A DNA stretch of 64,000 nt from Hoplostethus atlanticus (Eukaryota; Chordata; Actinopteri; Trachichthyiformes; Trachichthyidae): contig JAXDDX010000050.1 of NCBI GenBank assembly GCA_034670405.1, forward strand, positions 1,476,501 through 1,540,500. Direction: 5' to 3'. Each line of letters opens with the position of its first letter. Within the stretch, counting starts at the first letter, position 1. A program made the translations under genes and the position numbers. Positions 41,903-56,146 of this stretch are shown here, piece by piece. Below the pieces are notes generated by a model. That model saw only the letters and a program-made list of their open reading frames with translations, ran no database searches and was not told where the DNA came from.

Positions 41903-43735
41903 ACCCCCTTTACCACACTCCCACACATGTGCACACACCCCTGTGCCCCCTCTGTTTCTGTTCTACCAATGTCCCCATCCGTGATTAGCCACAGGAAATA
42001 TCAGGCCGACTCCCATAGAGAAGAGTGGTCAGGTCAGCACGTTGCTATGTTAAAGTGGAGCAGTTAAAATAAATAGACATTGACATACAAGTCTTCATAA
42101 GGAAAAGGCTTGACCTGAAGGACTGTAACCTATAATTCAGAGCTGTACCCAGGACGTGCTCAGTTTGAAGAGGTTGTGATGATAGATGTGAATGAGCCTC
42201 TATACTTGTTTGTGATTGTGCTGATCTTGCTCCAGGACCTCTTTTGAAGACTTTTAAAGAAAAAATGTGATTTGATAATCTACATGACAAAATTGATACC
42301 TGGGAAGATGCTTCCCCTTCTGGTTAGTCTTTTTGATAGCAGAATTCACTTAATGTACCTTCATGTGCTTCTCAGCTGTAACTTTATTCATTAAGTGTGG
42401 TACTCTGGGCTACCAACGCAATTGGTGAACAACAAAAGATATTGTCTTGATTTGAAAAAAAATTAGTTTTCTTTTTACCCCCATAATCCATGTGAAGCAG
42501 ACAAAGAAATCCTGTGTAAATACTTAATAATTTTCTTTTATATATATGTATAGGTGACTAGTGTGCTGTTATGTTCCAGAAGATTACATTTTTGATAGTA
42601 AGATCCACTTTGTCTCCAACTTTTTTTCCCCCCCTCCATTATGACTTTTGTTTTAAGTGTTGGCGATACCAGGAAAAGTTGCAGGTGCTCTCGTGCCGGC
42701 TGGTCTAGGGTTTGGGCTCCATCAGACATGATCCATCTTCTGTATTTATGAGGTTGTTTTTTGATAAGTCTACGAGAGGTTAGCACTGCTGAACAGACTG
42801 TACAGAGAGCAATACTGGCTGAGACCCTAATTCTATTGAGATGCAATTTAGTCATAAGAAAATGCATAATAGAAAATAAACATACTGGGTAGCATATTAC
42901 AAGATGACCTGTGTCCTAATTATTTACCGTGCGTTTTCCTCTGTACTCCAGCACCAAATGTACATTACTGAAATGACACACTTTCTTTATTGCTTTAGAG
43001 ACTAATTCAATTACCTGTGTATAGAATATAGGTAACTTGCTCATAATGTTCTACAAACTCACAATTTGGTCAAGCAGATCAGTTGTGTATACTAAAAAGA
43101 CTACAGGAGAAACGCTTGCTTTTACAGGACTGAGATTTTTCCAAATTCCATGGGATTGCGCTCTATTTACCGTTCTGTGTAAAATATCTTTTACAAACTG
43201 ATGTATTTTTTTAGATATGGTTTGGGTCATATGAAAGGGAATGAGAGATATACTGTTTTTATGGGAGTGAACATTATGGTGAGCAATATTTTCTTTTCAT
43301 TTTTATTTGGATAACAATTGTGCTTCAAACTGTAGCATAGTTTTCTTCCTTGTGTTAGATAGGTGCCTTATTGCATGCTATGTAGAAATGTATGCTGAGC
43401 TGTTATTTGAAAAAAAGAAAAAAAAAGTTAGGGTTTTCAGGAGTCTTTCGTTCTTATTCATACTAACTTACCCCACATTTTAATTTGATGTCACTGATAC
43501 CTATTACTTTTTGCTTTTATGTATATTACCATGTGTTTACACTGTTACGACCATATTGTCTTTCATTTTTTTTCCTCCCCATTTTTGTCAATGGCCTCAT
43601 TGTAGAGAGAAAAAAATAACAATGTAACTGATCCATATAGGCTTCTCTTTTTAAGGGCAAACCCTGTAACATCTCTTCCCATTTTATGAGTGGCACATAT
43701 ATGGATAAATAAAGGTTGTTGACTCTCTTGTGGTG
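41903..43735 (+). other. 3'UTR of the zinc-finger gene
   Basis: AT-rich sequence with polyA signals AATAAA at 42875-42880 and 43708-43713; the second is followed by a GT-rich stretch. No coding frame of note. Confidence 0.6.
43708..43713 (+). terminator. Distal polyA signal of the zinc-finger gene
   Basis: AATAAA followed by TTGTGGTGTTTTG, a standard cleavage context. Confidence 0.55.
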
Positions 43736-44680
43736 TTTTGCATATTGTCTAAGGGAGACCACACATCTTACCGGTGAAATACGGGGAATTTCTGTGGCAT
43801 GAGTTGGAGCAAAGCATTCATTAGCAGTCCACCTTACAGCTAGAAAGCAGTCTTGACATGGAAACCAAAGCTGGTGCTGGAAGCAGTGTCGGGAGTTTGC
43901 TGGCAAGTGGCAACTGTTGCTCATTGGGATGACCCTTATTTGGGGTCCTGGGCAAAGGCACCTGACTGTTGGTATCTAGTTTTGACACTAGATGAGGTAT
44001 TTTCCTGCACCATCCTCTTTGTAAATTCATCTCTGTTCATAATCAGTATTCTGAGTTGAAGGTTGTTAAGTGTTTTTTCTCAACATGCCTGCATTACTCA
44101 ACATGGTCACAAGGTGTCGCCCTTAACCATGTCATAAGTTTTGGAAGCATGACAACAGTTTCACCAGTTCCGTAGGGAGATTCTGGATGAGGAGCAGGTA
44201 TTAGACTTCAGAGAATGTTTTCAAGCTAGGTTGAAGACCTTGTGATCCTTCAACTGGAATCTCACAATCACTGAGAAGAGATGGCTGGGCCTGTTAGAAC
44301 AGCCAAGTTCAAGGTGAAATTCAAACCATGGGAAAAGCTCTTGTGAATGGTCTGTGAACTGTGTAAAAACATCAACATGTCAGCGAGCTACCCACCCACA
44401 CACTACACCACCTTACATTCCTCCACAACTGGAGGTCTGACCCTCATTTCCCTGTAGAGGTGGGCACTCAAGGATGGGATCTTCCGCTGTCTAAACTCTG
44501 TCACACTTACCTCCAAAAACACCCAGGGATTATTAACCCTCTGCAGGGCAAAGTCTGGTCTTCATCACTAATGTTTTCATAGCATTATCATTACGGGTGC
44601 TGGGCTGGAACTGGGATTTTCTATGTTGGTGGTGTATGTTCCTTTATGAGGAAATTAAGTCATGACAGGAAAGGCACGTT
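43736..44680. other. Gap between convergent gene ends
   Basis: About 950 bp between the inferred ends of the zinc-finger gene and stox1. I see no gene, RNA or clear repeat in it. Confidence 0.5.
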
Positions 44681-44696
44681 GATTGACATACACAGA

Positions 44697-44702
44697 TTTA
44701 TT
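44697..44702 (-). terminator. PolyA signal of stox1
   Basis: AATAAA on the minus strand about 410 bases after the stox1 stop, giving a short 3'UTR (about 44680-45114). Confidence 0.5.
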
Positions 44703-45114
44703 TGTGGTAAGTCGCTACATGAAAAGAGACCAAAAAAATTCTGGGACGAATCTTCTTGTCATGGACTTTTCAACCCATGTGGAATGTAGAGGGGTACAAA
44801 AACTCAGTTACAAGCTGTCAATAAGCCATCAGCACATATACTATGTAGTCCATGAATGGACACATTTTAGGATATTCCACTTGAAAAGTGTTATTTACAA
44901 AAAGAAAAAATATACATCTGTACACAGATCTCTATCATAATAGGTATAGAGTTAAGCACCTACGTACAATCCCTCCCCTCCAGACTTGTTTCACGACTCA
45001 GATCGTAAACAGGAGCTGCGTAGAATTGGAGGTTCTAGCATTTGGGGTTTGGCCTCTCATATTAAACTGTCAGAAGGTTTGTGGGCTCCAACACAAAGCT
45101 TCAGCAGGGGCCTG

Positions 45115-48100
45115 CTATACGTTCATGACAGGGGTGAGCTGTAGCAGCGAGCTCTGTGGTCTCATGGCACTGCTTTTGGAATGCAGTTTCTCCAAGTTCT
45201 GTAAGAAACCTCTTTTCTTGAGACCCTCCAGAATCACAGTGTTGTTGGAGGCCAGACTCACACGGGTCCTATGGGGAGAAAAGAAGCACAAGAGGTTGAT
45301 GTATTCCATAAATATGCCATTTGAACAAGGTGACATGTTCATGCACTCATTCACTCCATCTGTCCACCTACATACAGGGGTACACAGCAAGTTCAATGTA
45401 AAAAAAAAAAGACGCATTTTCTTCCTCTTTCATTATGAGAATATAAGTGTAGCAGAGTAATTATACTAATTATCAAAATTACTCCCTCCTGTCCAAACAC
45501 TGGCTGCTGTGATTTGCCACAAGGTGTTTGTTCAGCTTTATCGCCATTTACATTAAAGGGAAAAACACAGACATCCAACTCAGAGGTTAACTAACCTTAG
45601 TATGGGGCTTATTTTGCCTGTCTCTAAAGCTCCTCCAGAATGTAGTGTGATAGTCTATGTGATGATAATGGGGCTAAGTTACACCAGAAGAGATAGGGCA
45701 TGAACCCAAAGTGTGAGGACTAGTTTAACACAGGCCTCGAGAGTCATGTGCTGCTGCGCTAGAGGATAAGAAGAGGGTTTTCATTGGTGGTGGATTTTTT
45801 CTTTACTTTTAAATAACACGTTATAATCAGTCTCAGTCTATGTTAGCTGCTTACATTTCAAGGCAGTTGAATGAGTCAAGATGTCACTGCTCCAAAACGG
45901 AGTTATAATAAAAGAGAAACACGGTATTGAAGTTATTGCAGCCAATACAAATAACCACAGTGAGAACAACTCACCGAGGGGAGTCTATACCGCTGTCTCC
46001 TGTGATGCTCTGGCTCTCTCCCATTTCCCCAATCTCTCCCCCTCTGGCTCCATTGGGCATGCTCAGACTGGCTCCATGGGGTTGAGGGACTCTGCTCTCA
46101 CTGAGGGTCTCAAATCCTCCCTCCTCCACTTCCTCCACCTCACACCCCCAGTGAGCAGATTCGCCGTCGCCCTCATCAATGGACTTACGGAGGGTCTCAG
46201 CATCTGATTCTATCTCACTCGTCTGACAGTAGTCAAAGATACTGCTGTCTGCAACCTCGGGGGGTTCTAGGCACTCCAAGCTATGGCTGGCCTCCTGTCG
46301 TCTTTCCCCCTGGAGCAATGTTCCTTGCCTAGGGCTAGGCTCGCTCTGGGCCCCTGGTGATCTAGTTATCGGATGGTGATGGTGGGGTCTCCAGGTGGTT
46401 TCCCCAAGTCTGGTGGGGCTGAGACAGGTTTCCCTCTGGGTAATTATGGGAATGCCCTCTTTGTAAGGGCTGTCCCTGTCATCTTGTATAGAGTGAGCTT
46501 GTGGGTGGTGAAAGTGGGAATTGTGATAGTTACTGTGGGGGCCTTGGTATTGCAAATCAAATTCAAGATTATGGTAACCCAACTGGGGATCATGGTCATG
46601 GGCTACACCTGTTTGGTAGGCCTTTGCAGCATCTATTATCTCCTCCTCATTAAGACATAAGGAGCTGCAGGAATCCTCATCCTCTTCATCTGCTCTCTGG
46701 TAGAGCCTGTGGTCATCTTCTATGAAGCCATCAGTGTCCGTCATTAAAATGGTGCTGTCAGCTGTCAGCTCCTGTCTGTCTCCCTGGGCCAAGGTCCTTT
46801 GCCCTCTACCACTGACACTGATGTTGCTCCCTGTCCCTTGTTGTTCCTGGTTGGCTGTGGTACCACAAGCCTGCTGGTGTGAAGAGAGACGGTCAGGCCT
46901 CTGGATATTGTCCCCTTGTGTGGTGGAGTGTCTGAGGGAGTGTTTCCGCTGTAGAGAGGGCCTAGGCCAGGGCAGAGTTGTGTCTGAGTGGTTTATGACT
47001 GGATCATAGGGATGGGTAGGGAGAATGACATCAGTATCAGTGTATGGATGGGGGTTAGGGAGGTCATCCTCTGTAGTCTGGCCTATTTGATGGCTGTGGT
47101 CTGTTACACCCCTATACTCAGCCTCCTGAAAGGGCCTTTGTTTGCCCTCTCTCTCCATGGTCTCCCTGCTGTTTTCCTCCCTCTGGTGTCGGACCTTGTC
47201 GTCAATCCTCAGGGTACTGCTCTGGGGGTAGGCTGAGCTGTAGTCTGATGGCAGCTCTCTGCTGAGCTTCGTGTCTGGTTGGAGCAGATGATCAGCATCA
47301 AAGCCCCTCTCATGGACACAGTCATACCTGTCCTCAGATGTACGGGACTTCCCTGTATGTGCCACATCAGGTTCGGTCACTTTGGCCCGATGCGGGTCCC
47401 ATGATTTGGAACGGTGACCTACTCGTTCCTTCTTCCCTGCCCCTGAAGTCTTGCCCTCCTTCACTTCTCGCCTCTTATGCTCCCTGTTGGTGGTGGCAGT
47501 CACGGTGGGCTGGGCTGGCTCTTTGATTGGTTGAGTGTGGAACGGATTGTCAATGCGTTTCTTATAGAGACATTTTCCCTCCACAGCTCCAGCCTCCTCC
47601 AGGTGCTCTGGTTCATCAACAGGGATTTCTGGTCTCAGCCGAGAGGTGATCAGGTCCTCCTCCTCTGGGTAGTCATCCCCACATATGGGGGCCTTACTCT
47701 TAACCCTCTCCATCTCCCTTTCCCTCTGCTTCTCCCTGGAGGAGTGGGCCCTCCTCTTGCTGCGAGAGGCCTTGGGGGCAGATCTCCTCCCTGCCCCTGC
47801 CCTGGAGGAGTGATGGTGCTTGGCTTTGGAGAAAGTCAGGATTTCCGTTGACATTCCCTTGTCTACTCCCCTATCATCTTTGTCCAGGCCCTTGTCCAAC
47901 ACCCTTTCCAACACCCTCTCCCCTCTCTCCTCCAGCTTTTTCATAAGGACTGTGTGGCGGGTCAAGTTGTCCACAGTGAGCTCAGGGTTGATGCGTTTGA
48001 TGATGGCATGCTCCAGGTCACGAGGTAAGTTATTCAGGTCATCCTCGTCCCTTACTGGCCACTCCTCTGGAGGGAACTGGCCTGAAAATGAGGCATACTC

Positions 48101-51100
48101 CTTCTTTGGCTTTTCTTTTTTCCCACCATTCCTCCGGAACAGACTGAGACCAAATTTCCTTCCTGGTTTGTTGTCTTTTTCCTTGCGGTTAGTGGCATTA
48201 GTGGTGGCTGTGGTTTTGCTGACCTCACTGGCCTGGTAGTCTGCTGCTGTGGAGGTGGACTGATGTTGCACTGTGGGTTTATGATCTAACGGTCGTGGCC
48301 ACTTCAAGCTCTTGCCTGTGCATTCACTTATGGATACTGAGACAGAATGCTGATCTGGGACAGTGGAGGGAGGGACGGTGGCTGTTACGGTAGTGGTGGT
48401 GATGTTAGTGGATGTTTGGAGAGGGGCAAAGCAGCTGCAAGACTTGCAGTGTGCCACTAGGGGTGTCTGAGTGTTGTCCATGCAAGCCTCATTGCTCAAC
48501 AGGTAGGTGATGGGAGGAGGCGAGGGAGGGTCGTCTCCTGAGCCCGAGGTCCACCAGCTCTTCTCTCGGACCATGCTGTTGGTGATAAAGTAGGTCTGTG
48601 GTGTAACAATGAAGTAGCCCTCTCCTGTGTGGTAAATCTTCCGCTCTTTGATCAGAGTGCCTAGAGCATTATACAGGATGTCCTGAGTGGGGATGGTCAT
48701 CCCTGAGACAGAGAAAGAGAAACGGTTGATTAGGAGAAGAGAGAGTGAGAGAAAGGATTGTGTCTGGTTTAAGATCCCAACATGAACAACACAGTTGAAT
48801 AATATTGGTTATATAACAAGCAGGAAGAGTATGCAACCGCTGAGTTGGTCCTGTACAGACAGGCAATGTTTTATGTGTTACCTGGATGGGCTTTGCTCAT
48901 GCGGCTGACAAGTGCTTCCTGGTTGACAACGGTGTTGGAGGAGTTCATATCTGAGATGACGGAGCACAGCACCTCAGCCAAGGGGATGAACTGGGACTGG
49001 GGTACAGGGGACATCTGCACTGGGGACAGGTCACCTGAAACACACACACACAAACACACACACACAAACACATTACTGGGTGAAGCAGGTGGGCCTACTG
49101 TAATACACACAAACACAGAGAGGTCTTTCTCTGACTTGTCCTGCCAGTGCAAACAATTCAAAGAACTGAAGTTGACATTCCTCTTCTAGCCACCTTCTAA
49201 ATCATGACCGAGGTGGTCTATTTATGTGAGTTATGTGAACCATGCCTGACTGCTATTGAAATTCCATCTATACTGGGACAGACCACAGAATTCCATTACT
49301 CCCACAGAGATGACCACAAGTCTGCCTGCTGGGCAGATCAGATATCCCACACCCCCTATCATGAGGCTCTACTAGTCTAGGAGGTACCCTTAGACAAACT
49401 GTTGCAGAAAGTGAGACAGAATGAGAAAAAGATAGACAGAGTTTTTTGGAAACATTTTGTCTTTGTAAAAACAGTATGACGCTTATTCCATATATGTACA
49501 CCCCACATCAAAACCCTACCAATCAGCCAGACTCCAATGGTTGACAGCATTCCAGTGACATACAAACAAACTCTCGGAGCCCATCTGACAGAAGCCACAG
49601 GGCTTTGAAATCATAACATGAGCTCCTTTCAAATCACACCAGACATTTCATCTCAGCACCAAAGACAAGCAACTGCAAATGTGTCTCACATATAGCACTC
49701 AGTTAATTGAAGCAGACTACAGTGATGTAGCTCCCTCAGGCAAACAGGGTTTTTTATGGGCTAGCTTTAATGCTCTGTTTTATACCAAGTGAAAAGTCTA
49801 CAGTGGGTGGGTGGTGGTAGGGGTGGTGGGGGTTGGGGGCAGAGATAGCAGCGCCATAAAGACTGTAATGTCTGGACATCAAGACTGACTGTGGACTTTG
49901 AGAGTTAGACCTCAATAATTGGTTACCTCACTGTGTGTCAAGACGTTCACAAACCAGATTGTCCTAATTTGGTCAACTTGTTATCTCGTTCAGAGACAAG
50001 AGCCTGGCTTATGACGTGACATGACTTATTTGCCATTACAGGCAACTGCAAAGCAGCAACTAACCAATGTGTTGCTTTCTCCCACACCATTTTGCTTCCC
50101 CAGCCAAATTCTTGGAAGTGGGGAAGCAAAATGGCTACTAAATTGGCCAAAGAGGGCAGCTCCGTCAATTCCAACCAGTAGGTACCAGTGAGGGCTACTA
50201 GGCAGGAAAAATGAGAAACGTTCCCTTAGTTACTATAGCCTTAAGGTAGTGTTTAACTGTTTTGTAAAGGTCTATATGATAGAAAAGACATTTGTATCAC
50301 CAGAGCGCCCAAAAGCTGTTTGCTGGGCGAATTCTCCACAGAAATATATGCCAATATACTAATACTATACTAATGCATATGGCTAACGCTTAGTGATAAG
50401 AAGTTAGCTCAAGTGAAAGCACCAAAACAAACCAGGCCAACCCCCAATGCTGATGAATGAATAGCTTCTGGGCTGGGTTAAGACAAACTCCCCAGTCCCC
50501 TTTAAGATGGCTCAACTGTAAGGACTATCAACTGCAGACACAAGGGCATGAACGTGACCTTACCTACAGGACTGGAAAATTGGTTTTAGTTAATCAGCTA
50601 CACCTCATTAATGCAAGGTTCATAGTAGGGATAAGTGATGAGATGTGATACTGATGTAAAAAAAACAACAACTGTACTTATTTATAGTTATTGTATCCAA
50701 TACTATTGGTAAAGCTTTGGTGCACCCTCTAAAAAAATAACTACAAATTTCAGTCACATGAAATGCAAAATCAGGCATGTGGTATGGGGACATTAAACCT
50801 ATTTTTTTATTGATTGAGACATTTTTTCCCACGCGCCTCGTAGTTTTCAGTTACGTTAACAACAATGCTTTGTGTATAAAAAATGTGAATTCAGGTTTAA
50901 GCTCGACCATGTGGCGTGTGCGACTGTGAGTGATTCTCATCAGCCCCAGGGCATTCAATGAAAACATTGCCAAGCTCACACTCCCTGTAAAGTAAACATT
51001 TACAACCCTTACACTTGAACCACTTAGGTCCAAGGCAGGGAAAATAAACGACTAATCAAATAGCTGCCATGGTAGTGCGTGGTATAGCACACACACACAT

Positions 51101-53895
51101 AGCGATGCAAACAAGCATGCACACACGCATGGAAACACAGGCAAGCGTTTTAATAACTAATAGGAAGAAGGAGGAGTAAACCAACCAGTGCTACTCACAC
51201 TTGCTACCAATGAGGCAGAATGCCATTATGTATTAACAATATTAACTTTCATCAAAAGACAGATTTCCTTTCTGGAACTCCTGAATCGCACAAGCTATTC
51301 ATTCTGTGTTTTTGTCAAACACATAAGGCCTTTGAGGTGAACAAGTCTTATCTACAGTGAGGAATACCTCAAGTGAAGTTGTTTAGCCTACAAAAACATG
51401 AATTATCGTTAAACTCTATAGGCTCAATTAAAGCTCTTTCTAAAGGTCTTTCTTTATAAACCTGATCCTAGGATACAGGGAGAGAGTGTAGAAAACATCT
51501 GCCTTCCCCAGCAATGACAGAAGATGTTAATCTGACTTTAAACTTCAGAGCGGATATCTCAATAGCGGTCTCCCTGGGCTGTGAATTAGTGCTGCTGCGT
51601 TACCTCTCCATTGTTGTTAACTTCCTATAGGAATGCCTGCCAGGCTGTCCGCATAGCAACTGACACTGACTATTGTCAACGTCAAAACAGAGGAGGATGG
51701 ACAGCAAGTTGTGTAGTAAGCACAGAGAATCAACCTGCTAATGAGAAAACACGACCTCCTTTGAAATGACTTTCCAGACCTCTTTGCATCGAGACAGTTT
51801 TGGTAGATGGACGCTAAATCCTCTCTACACACTACATTACTGACCATGTCCTTGTCCTGGCTCTCAGCAGGATATCCTGTCTGAGACCTGTTATCACTTG
51901 TATTCTTGAGAGAGCTGAAAAGACAAATAGGTTACTGCACGAGCGCGTTTCCCATATGGGTTTTAATTCAGGTCTGCTAGCAGCACCCGCCTTGTGAAGA
52001 GGAAAGAGAAGAGAGAAAAGTGAGCGAGACTAACAACTCAGGTGTTCGGCAGAGGACGATATGTGAATTGCAGTTTATTTGTGAAAAAAAACCCAGGTGG
52101 GAAAAAAGCTGCTGAAATGGAAGGATGGGCCATGCAGCGGATTAGTTTTTATTGAGTCTAACATTAGCAGGCGTGACCGTCGGGGAGGTTCACAGTGGTA
52201 ACCGTCTTCTCTCCAGGGGGAACGGACCTCTATGTTCCTGTAACCTAAGACTGGGCCACGGACATTACGCCCTTTGTCATACACAGGATGAATACCCTGC
52301 TGGATGCCATGGCAACAGAACCCTTTGCCACAAGGAAGAGGGAGGGAAACAGGAGCTGGAGAGTCAAACAGGAGACGAGGCCTCTGTTGAGGCAAGTCAG
52401 GTACAGGGAGTCACAGCAGCTTCATAGAACCGGTCTGGAGCTTTACTGCTATGGCATTCATCACATCACTGAAATGAAGAAGTGGCACAGCGTCCACAGC
52501 TGGAGAGATCTGTACAATAAAAATTAACCTACATAAAGCATCCGCCATTTGCTCTTCCACCTAGAGCTAAAAACATCTACACACTGTCATGTTACGAGCT
52601 GGCCCTGTTGGAATAAACAGCTGCTTGTGGTTGAAAATAAAAGATGATTGAAATCATACCCCTTAGATCAGGGAGAAGATTGACAGAAAGATTCTCTCCT
52701 CTCTCCCCACTAAGATCCTCTTGGCTGCTGAGACTGATCAATACCACATGTACTCACATGGCTGTGTGGTTAGCTGGCTTCAGCGCACCGCATGAGTCCC
52801 ATTTCATACATGATTGCATTACCCCCAGTTTCCTGGAGGGGAATATTTACACACTTTCTCACATACAGTGCCATACTACGTTCCTGCAGTGGCACTCAAA
52901 GTCTGATTATGCCATCCCAACAGCACAACTGACTTAAGACTAATTGTCTTATCACAGATAGTAGACACAAATAGTTTTATTCTCAAAGTACTGCCATCTG
53001 CCTGCAATCCTTTCTGGGAGGACTGTCAAAGTGAATTTTCAGTCCTGTGGCAACACAAACCCCAACACTGTTTCTACACAGCGTTTCTCTGACGAATTGG
53101 CATGTCCCCCCATGGGAGGGACAATATGTCATTCTAACGTTTGGCAGGTGAAGACTGGATGTACCTGTTAATCTGTAAAACTCTCCTTGGTAACAGAAAC
53201 GCCTTTCCGCCTTTCCGTACTCTTTATGCAATCAGATTTATGAGGCAAGGCTTAGCTTTGATCACTAACACAGGCAGGCAGGCAGGCAGACACACACACA
53301 CACACACAGAAACACACACAAAACACAGAATTAGCCTATAGGCTATGCTTGTATATCATTTTTCATCTTTATTTTAGGCGTTTAGCTGACATTTCTGACA
53401 TTTTAGCTGACATTTAGCCTATAATGAGTGTAACAGTGGAAAAAGCTTTGGCTCCAAGATAACCATCATTACATGCAACCAATAGTATGTACTGCAAGAG
53501 TCAGAGCCACAGCACCCTGACAACATTCATGTGTTGAGAGGTAGAAGGGAGTTTTTGGGCACTGGCTGGTACATGCAGGTTTCAAAATGTCTGACATCTT
53601 CAGAAGTGATTCAACAGGAGACAAACCAGTTGCTTTGGCCCAAAAACTCCCTTGCTTCGGTGCTGCATAACCTCCTGCATAACCTATTATGATATATCAC
53701 ACTAACTGCCAGCGTTGAGGTTGTAAACATATGGAGGTATTGTAGCTGTATCACAGTAACGCCTTACAATAATGGTGTACATTTTGAATCCAGTCCTTGA
53801 CCCTCCACCTCCATGCTATCACAGGTAAGATCTAATTGAAACACCAAGCTTCATCCCACAAGCCTTCACTCTGTGCCTCTCTGGAAACCTGGGTG

Positions 53896-53957
<62 letters not shown>

Positions 53958-56094
53958 CAGACACATACAACACACACCCCTCGTTATCTCATCCTGCTAT
54001 CATCTAATCTTTTAGGCTTCGGTAAGCAAACAGGCTAATCTTCTCTCTCCCTCATTAAGGACACACTGCATGGCATTCAACATGAACTCGTCTCCCACCT
54101 CGCCAAGGACGCGCTCCAGTGAATCCGCAGGCTATAAGTGAAAGATCGAAGGTGAGACAATGTCACACATTCACATTCACATTCAACGTTGAGTCACACC
54201 CTGACAGCCCTATTACCATTTTTCTTTGTTTTGGTCCTCTAGCCTCTGGATTAGCAGGCCTCCATGACACACCCTTCCCTTCCTGCATGTGTGTGTGTGT
54301 GTTGTGTGTGGCATCACACTTTAAAAGGCTTTTACAAGTTGTGTCTTTCACTATAGAACACACAGACGCGGGCCCTGCAGTAAAATGACCAATAAACCGA
54401 GTGAAAAGATCCCTTCACAGAGCAATCTAGCCCATACATCCCAACAGCCACACCTACTACAGTCTAACAACAACACTGCTACAGAGAGCTGCTACTGCTA
54501 CCACACATCTAGTAGTAACAACATTATATTAAAACTTGTGCGACTTGTCTGTTGTTGGAGGTGTCATTAACACTGGGGCTCACATGTGGCCTATATGGAT
54601 GGCAAGGCACTTTCAGCGTAAGCACCACCAAACACACACACACATTACTGCGCAATAAAAAGGAAACACTGAGCCACTGAGTAGACGACTTGATGATTTA
54701 ACAGCTTTATTGATTTGCAACAATAAAAGCACCTTGGAGGCATTAGATAAATATTTAATCTGAAACTTTGACGCTTTACTATCTGTGTTTAAATATTAAG
54801 TGAAAGGTTTAGACTGTGCCCTTGTTGTAATCACTGCTCGAGGAAATGGGTTTGTTGGCAAGTGCTCTGAATGAGTTATATTTCTGCTAATTTAGCCATA
54901 TTAGAAGGATATGTAGGATATGCTGTGTCTAAAAGTAGAGAGTTGTGACATGAAAATCACTACTCAGCAGAGGAACAGAAAAAAGGAAGAGAGAAAGGAG
55001 CTAATCAAACATTTAGTTTTTCATCAAAACCTTTCTAGATGTCTCTCTTATAATGTTGTTACTTAGTGAGGAGGACTCATGAGCTAAAACTTTGAACGAT
55101 GAAGACAGACACAGGCCGGCTTTGTGTTGACTTGCATCACCATAGAAACCCTTACTGTGGGAGAGCCCAACGCCATGCAAGACAACACCAACGAATAGGG
55201 GGAAACAGCACAACAAGGCTCAAAATGTAGCAAGGGTGCCTACGTGTATGTGGTGTAATCCACCTACAGCCTAGAAACCATGCTTGCCATACAAACCCTA
55301 TGACAATCAACACGGCTACCGTGTGGTTAACAAGCTGACATTCACACAGAGCCTAAACTACGCTCTTACATAGTTGATCACCTCAGATCTTTGGTCCAAA
55401 TCCCTGGTGTTGTAATGATAACGTACCTGAGGACAGAATGAGAGCACCCTAAATTAAATAATGCTTCACCGTTCCATTCACAATAAGCGCTACTTGCAAA
55501 GAGATCTTGTTCGTATTGAGTCAGTAACAATTAAGTGACCTGACTCTAGACCGTGCATACAAAAACCCTGTTATCATGTTCATGGGAAGTAGGAAACACA
55601 GCTGACCAGGTGTTTGTTAAAGACCAGTAACAATGTGGAGGACAGGCCTGTATTTTCTACCACAGCCCCAAGAGCTCAGTGTAACATGATACTGATACTT
55701 CATGTGGTGCCAGCAGGAACTGAAAGGCAGGATACAAAGCTTAACTCCGGACACCAAGACCTAAGTAGCTCTGTAGCGAAGTAATTGACAAGGTTCTGGT
55801 GCGTGGCTCTCCAATACAGTCCTACAGGGCCAATGGACACAATAAAAAACAACAACAACCAAAAATCAACCCAAAAAAGTCATCATTAGTTTTTTCATGA
55901 CAGCAAATCAAAATGATCCTTTATGGTATTTTTTCTTTTTTTGACTATAGGGGGTAAATAAGGTTGTGCAGACTGGCCACTGGGCTCAGAAGCTTTAGTT
56001 TCACAAGCATGTCTTCTCAAGGATGTTTAGAAGGTCCAGGTGTTCTCCGCACACTCCACCCAAGTGGCTTTCCCCCACTGACACCCCACCAACA

Positions 56095-56146
<52 letters not shown>

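Noticed and set aside
44888-45460. 190-codon open frame on the plus strand
   Set aside because: Antisense to stox1 exon 4 and its 3'UTR. No domain; the stox1 reading is clearly right on the other strand.
46373-48239. Several plus-strand frames of 60-140 codons
   Set aside because: Shadows of the large stox1 exon 3 on the opposite strand.
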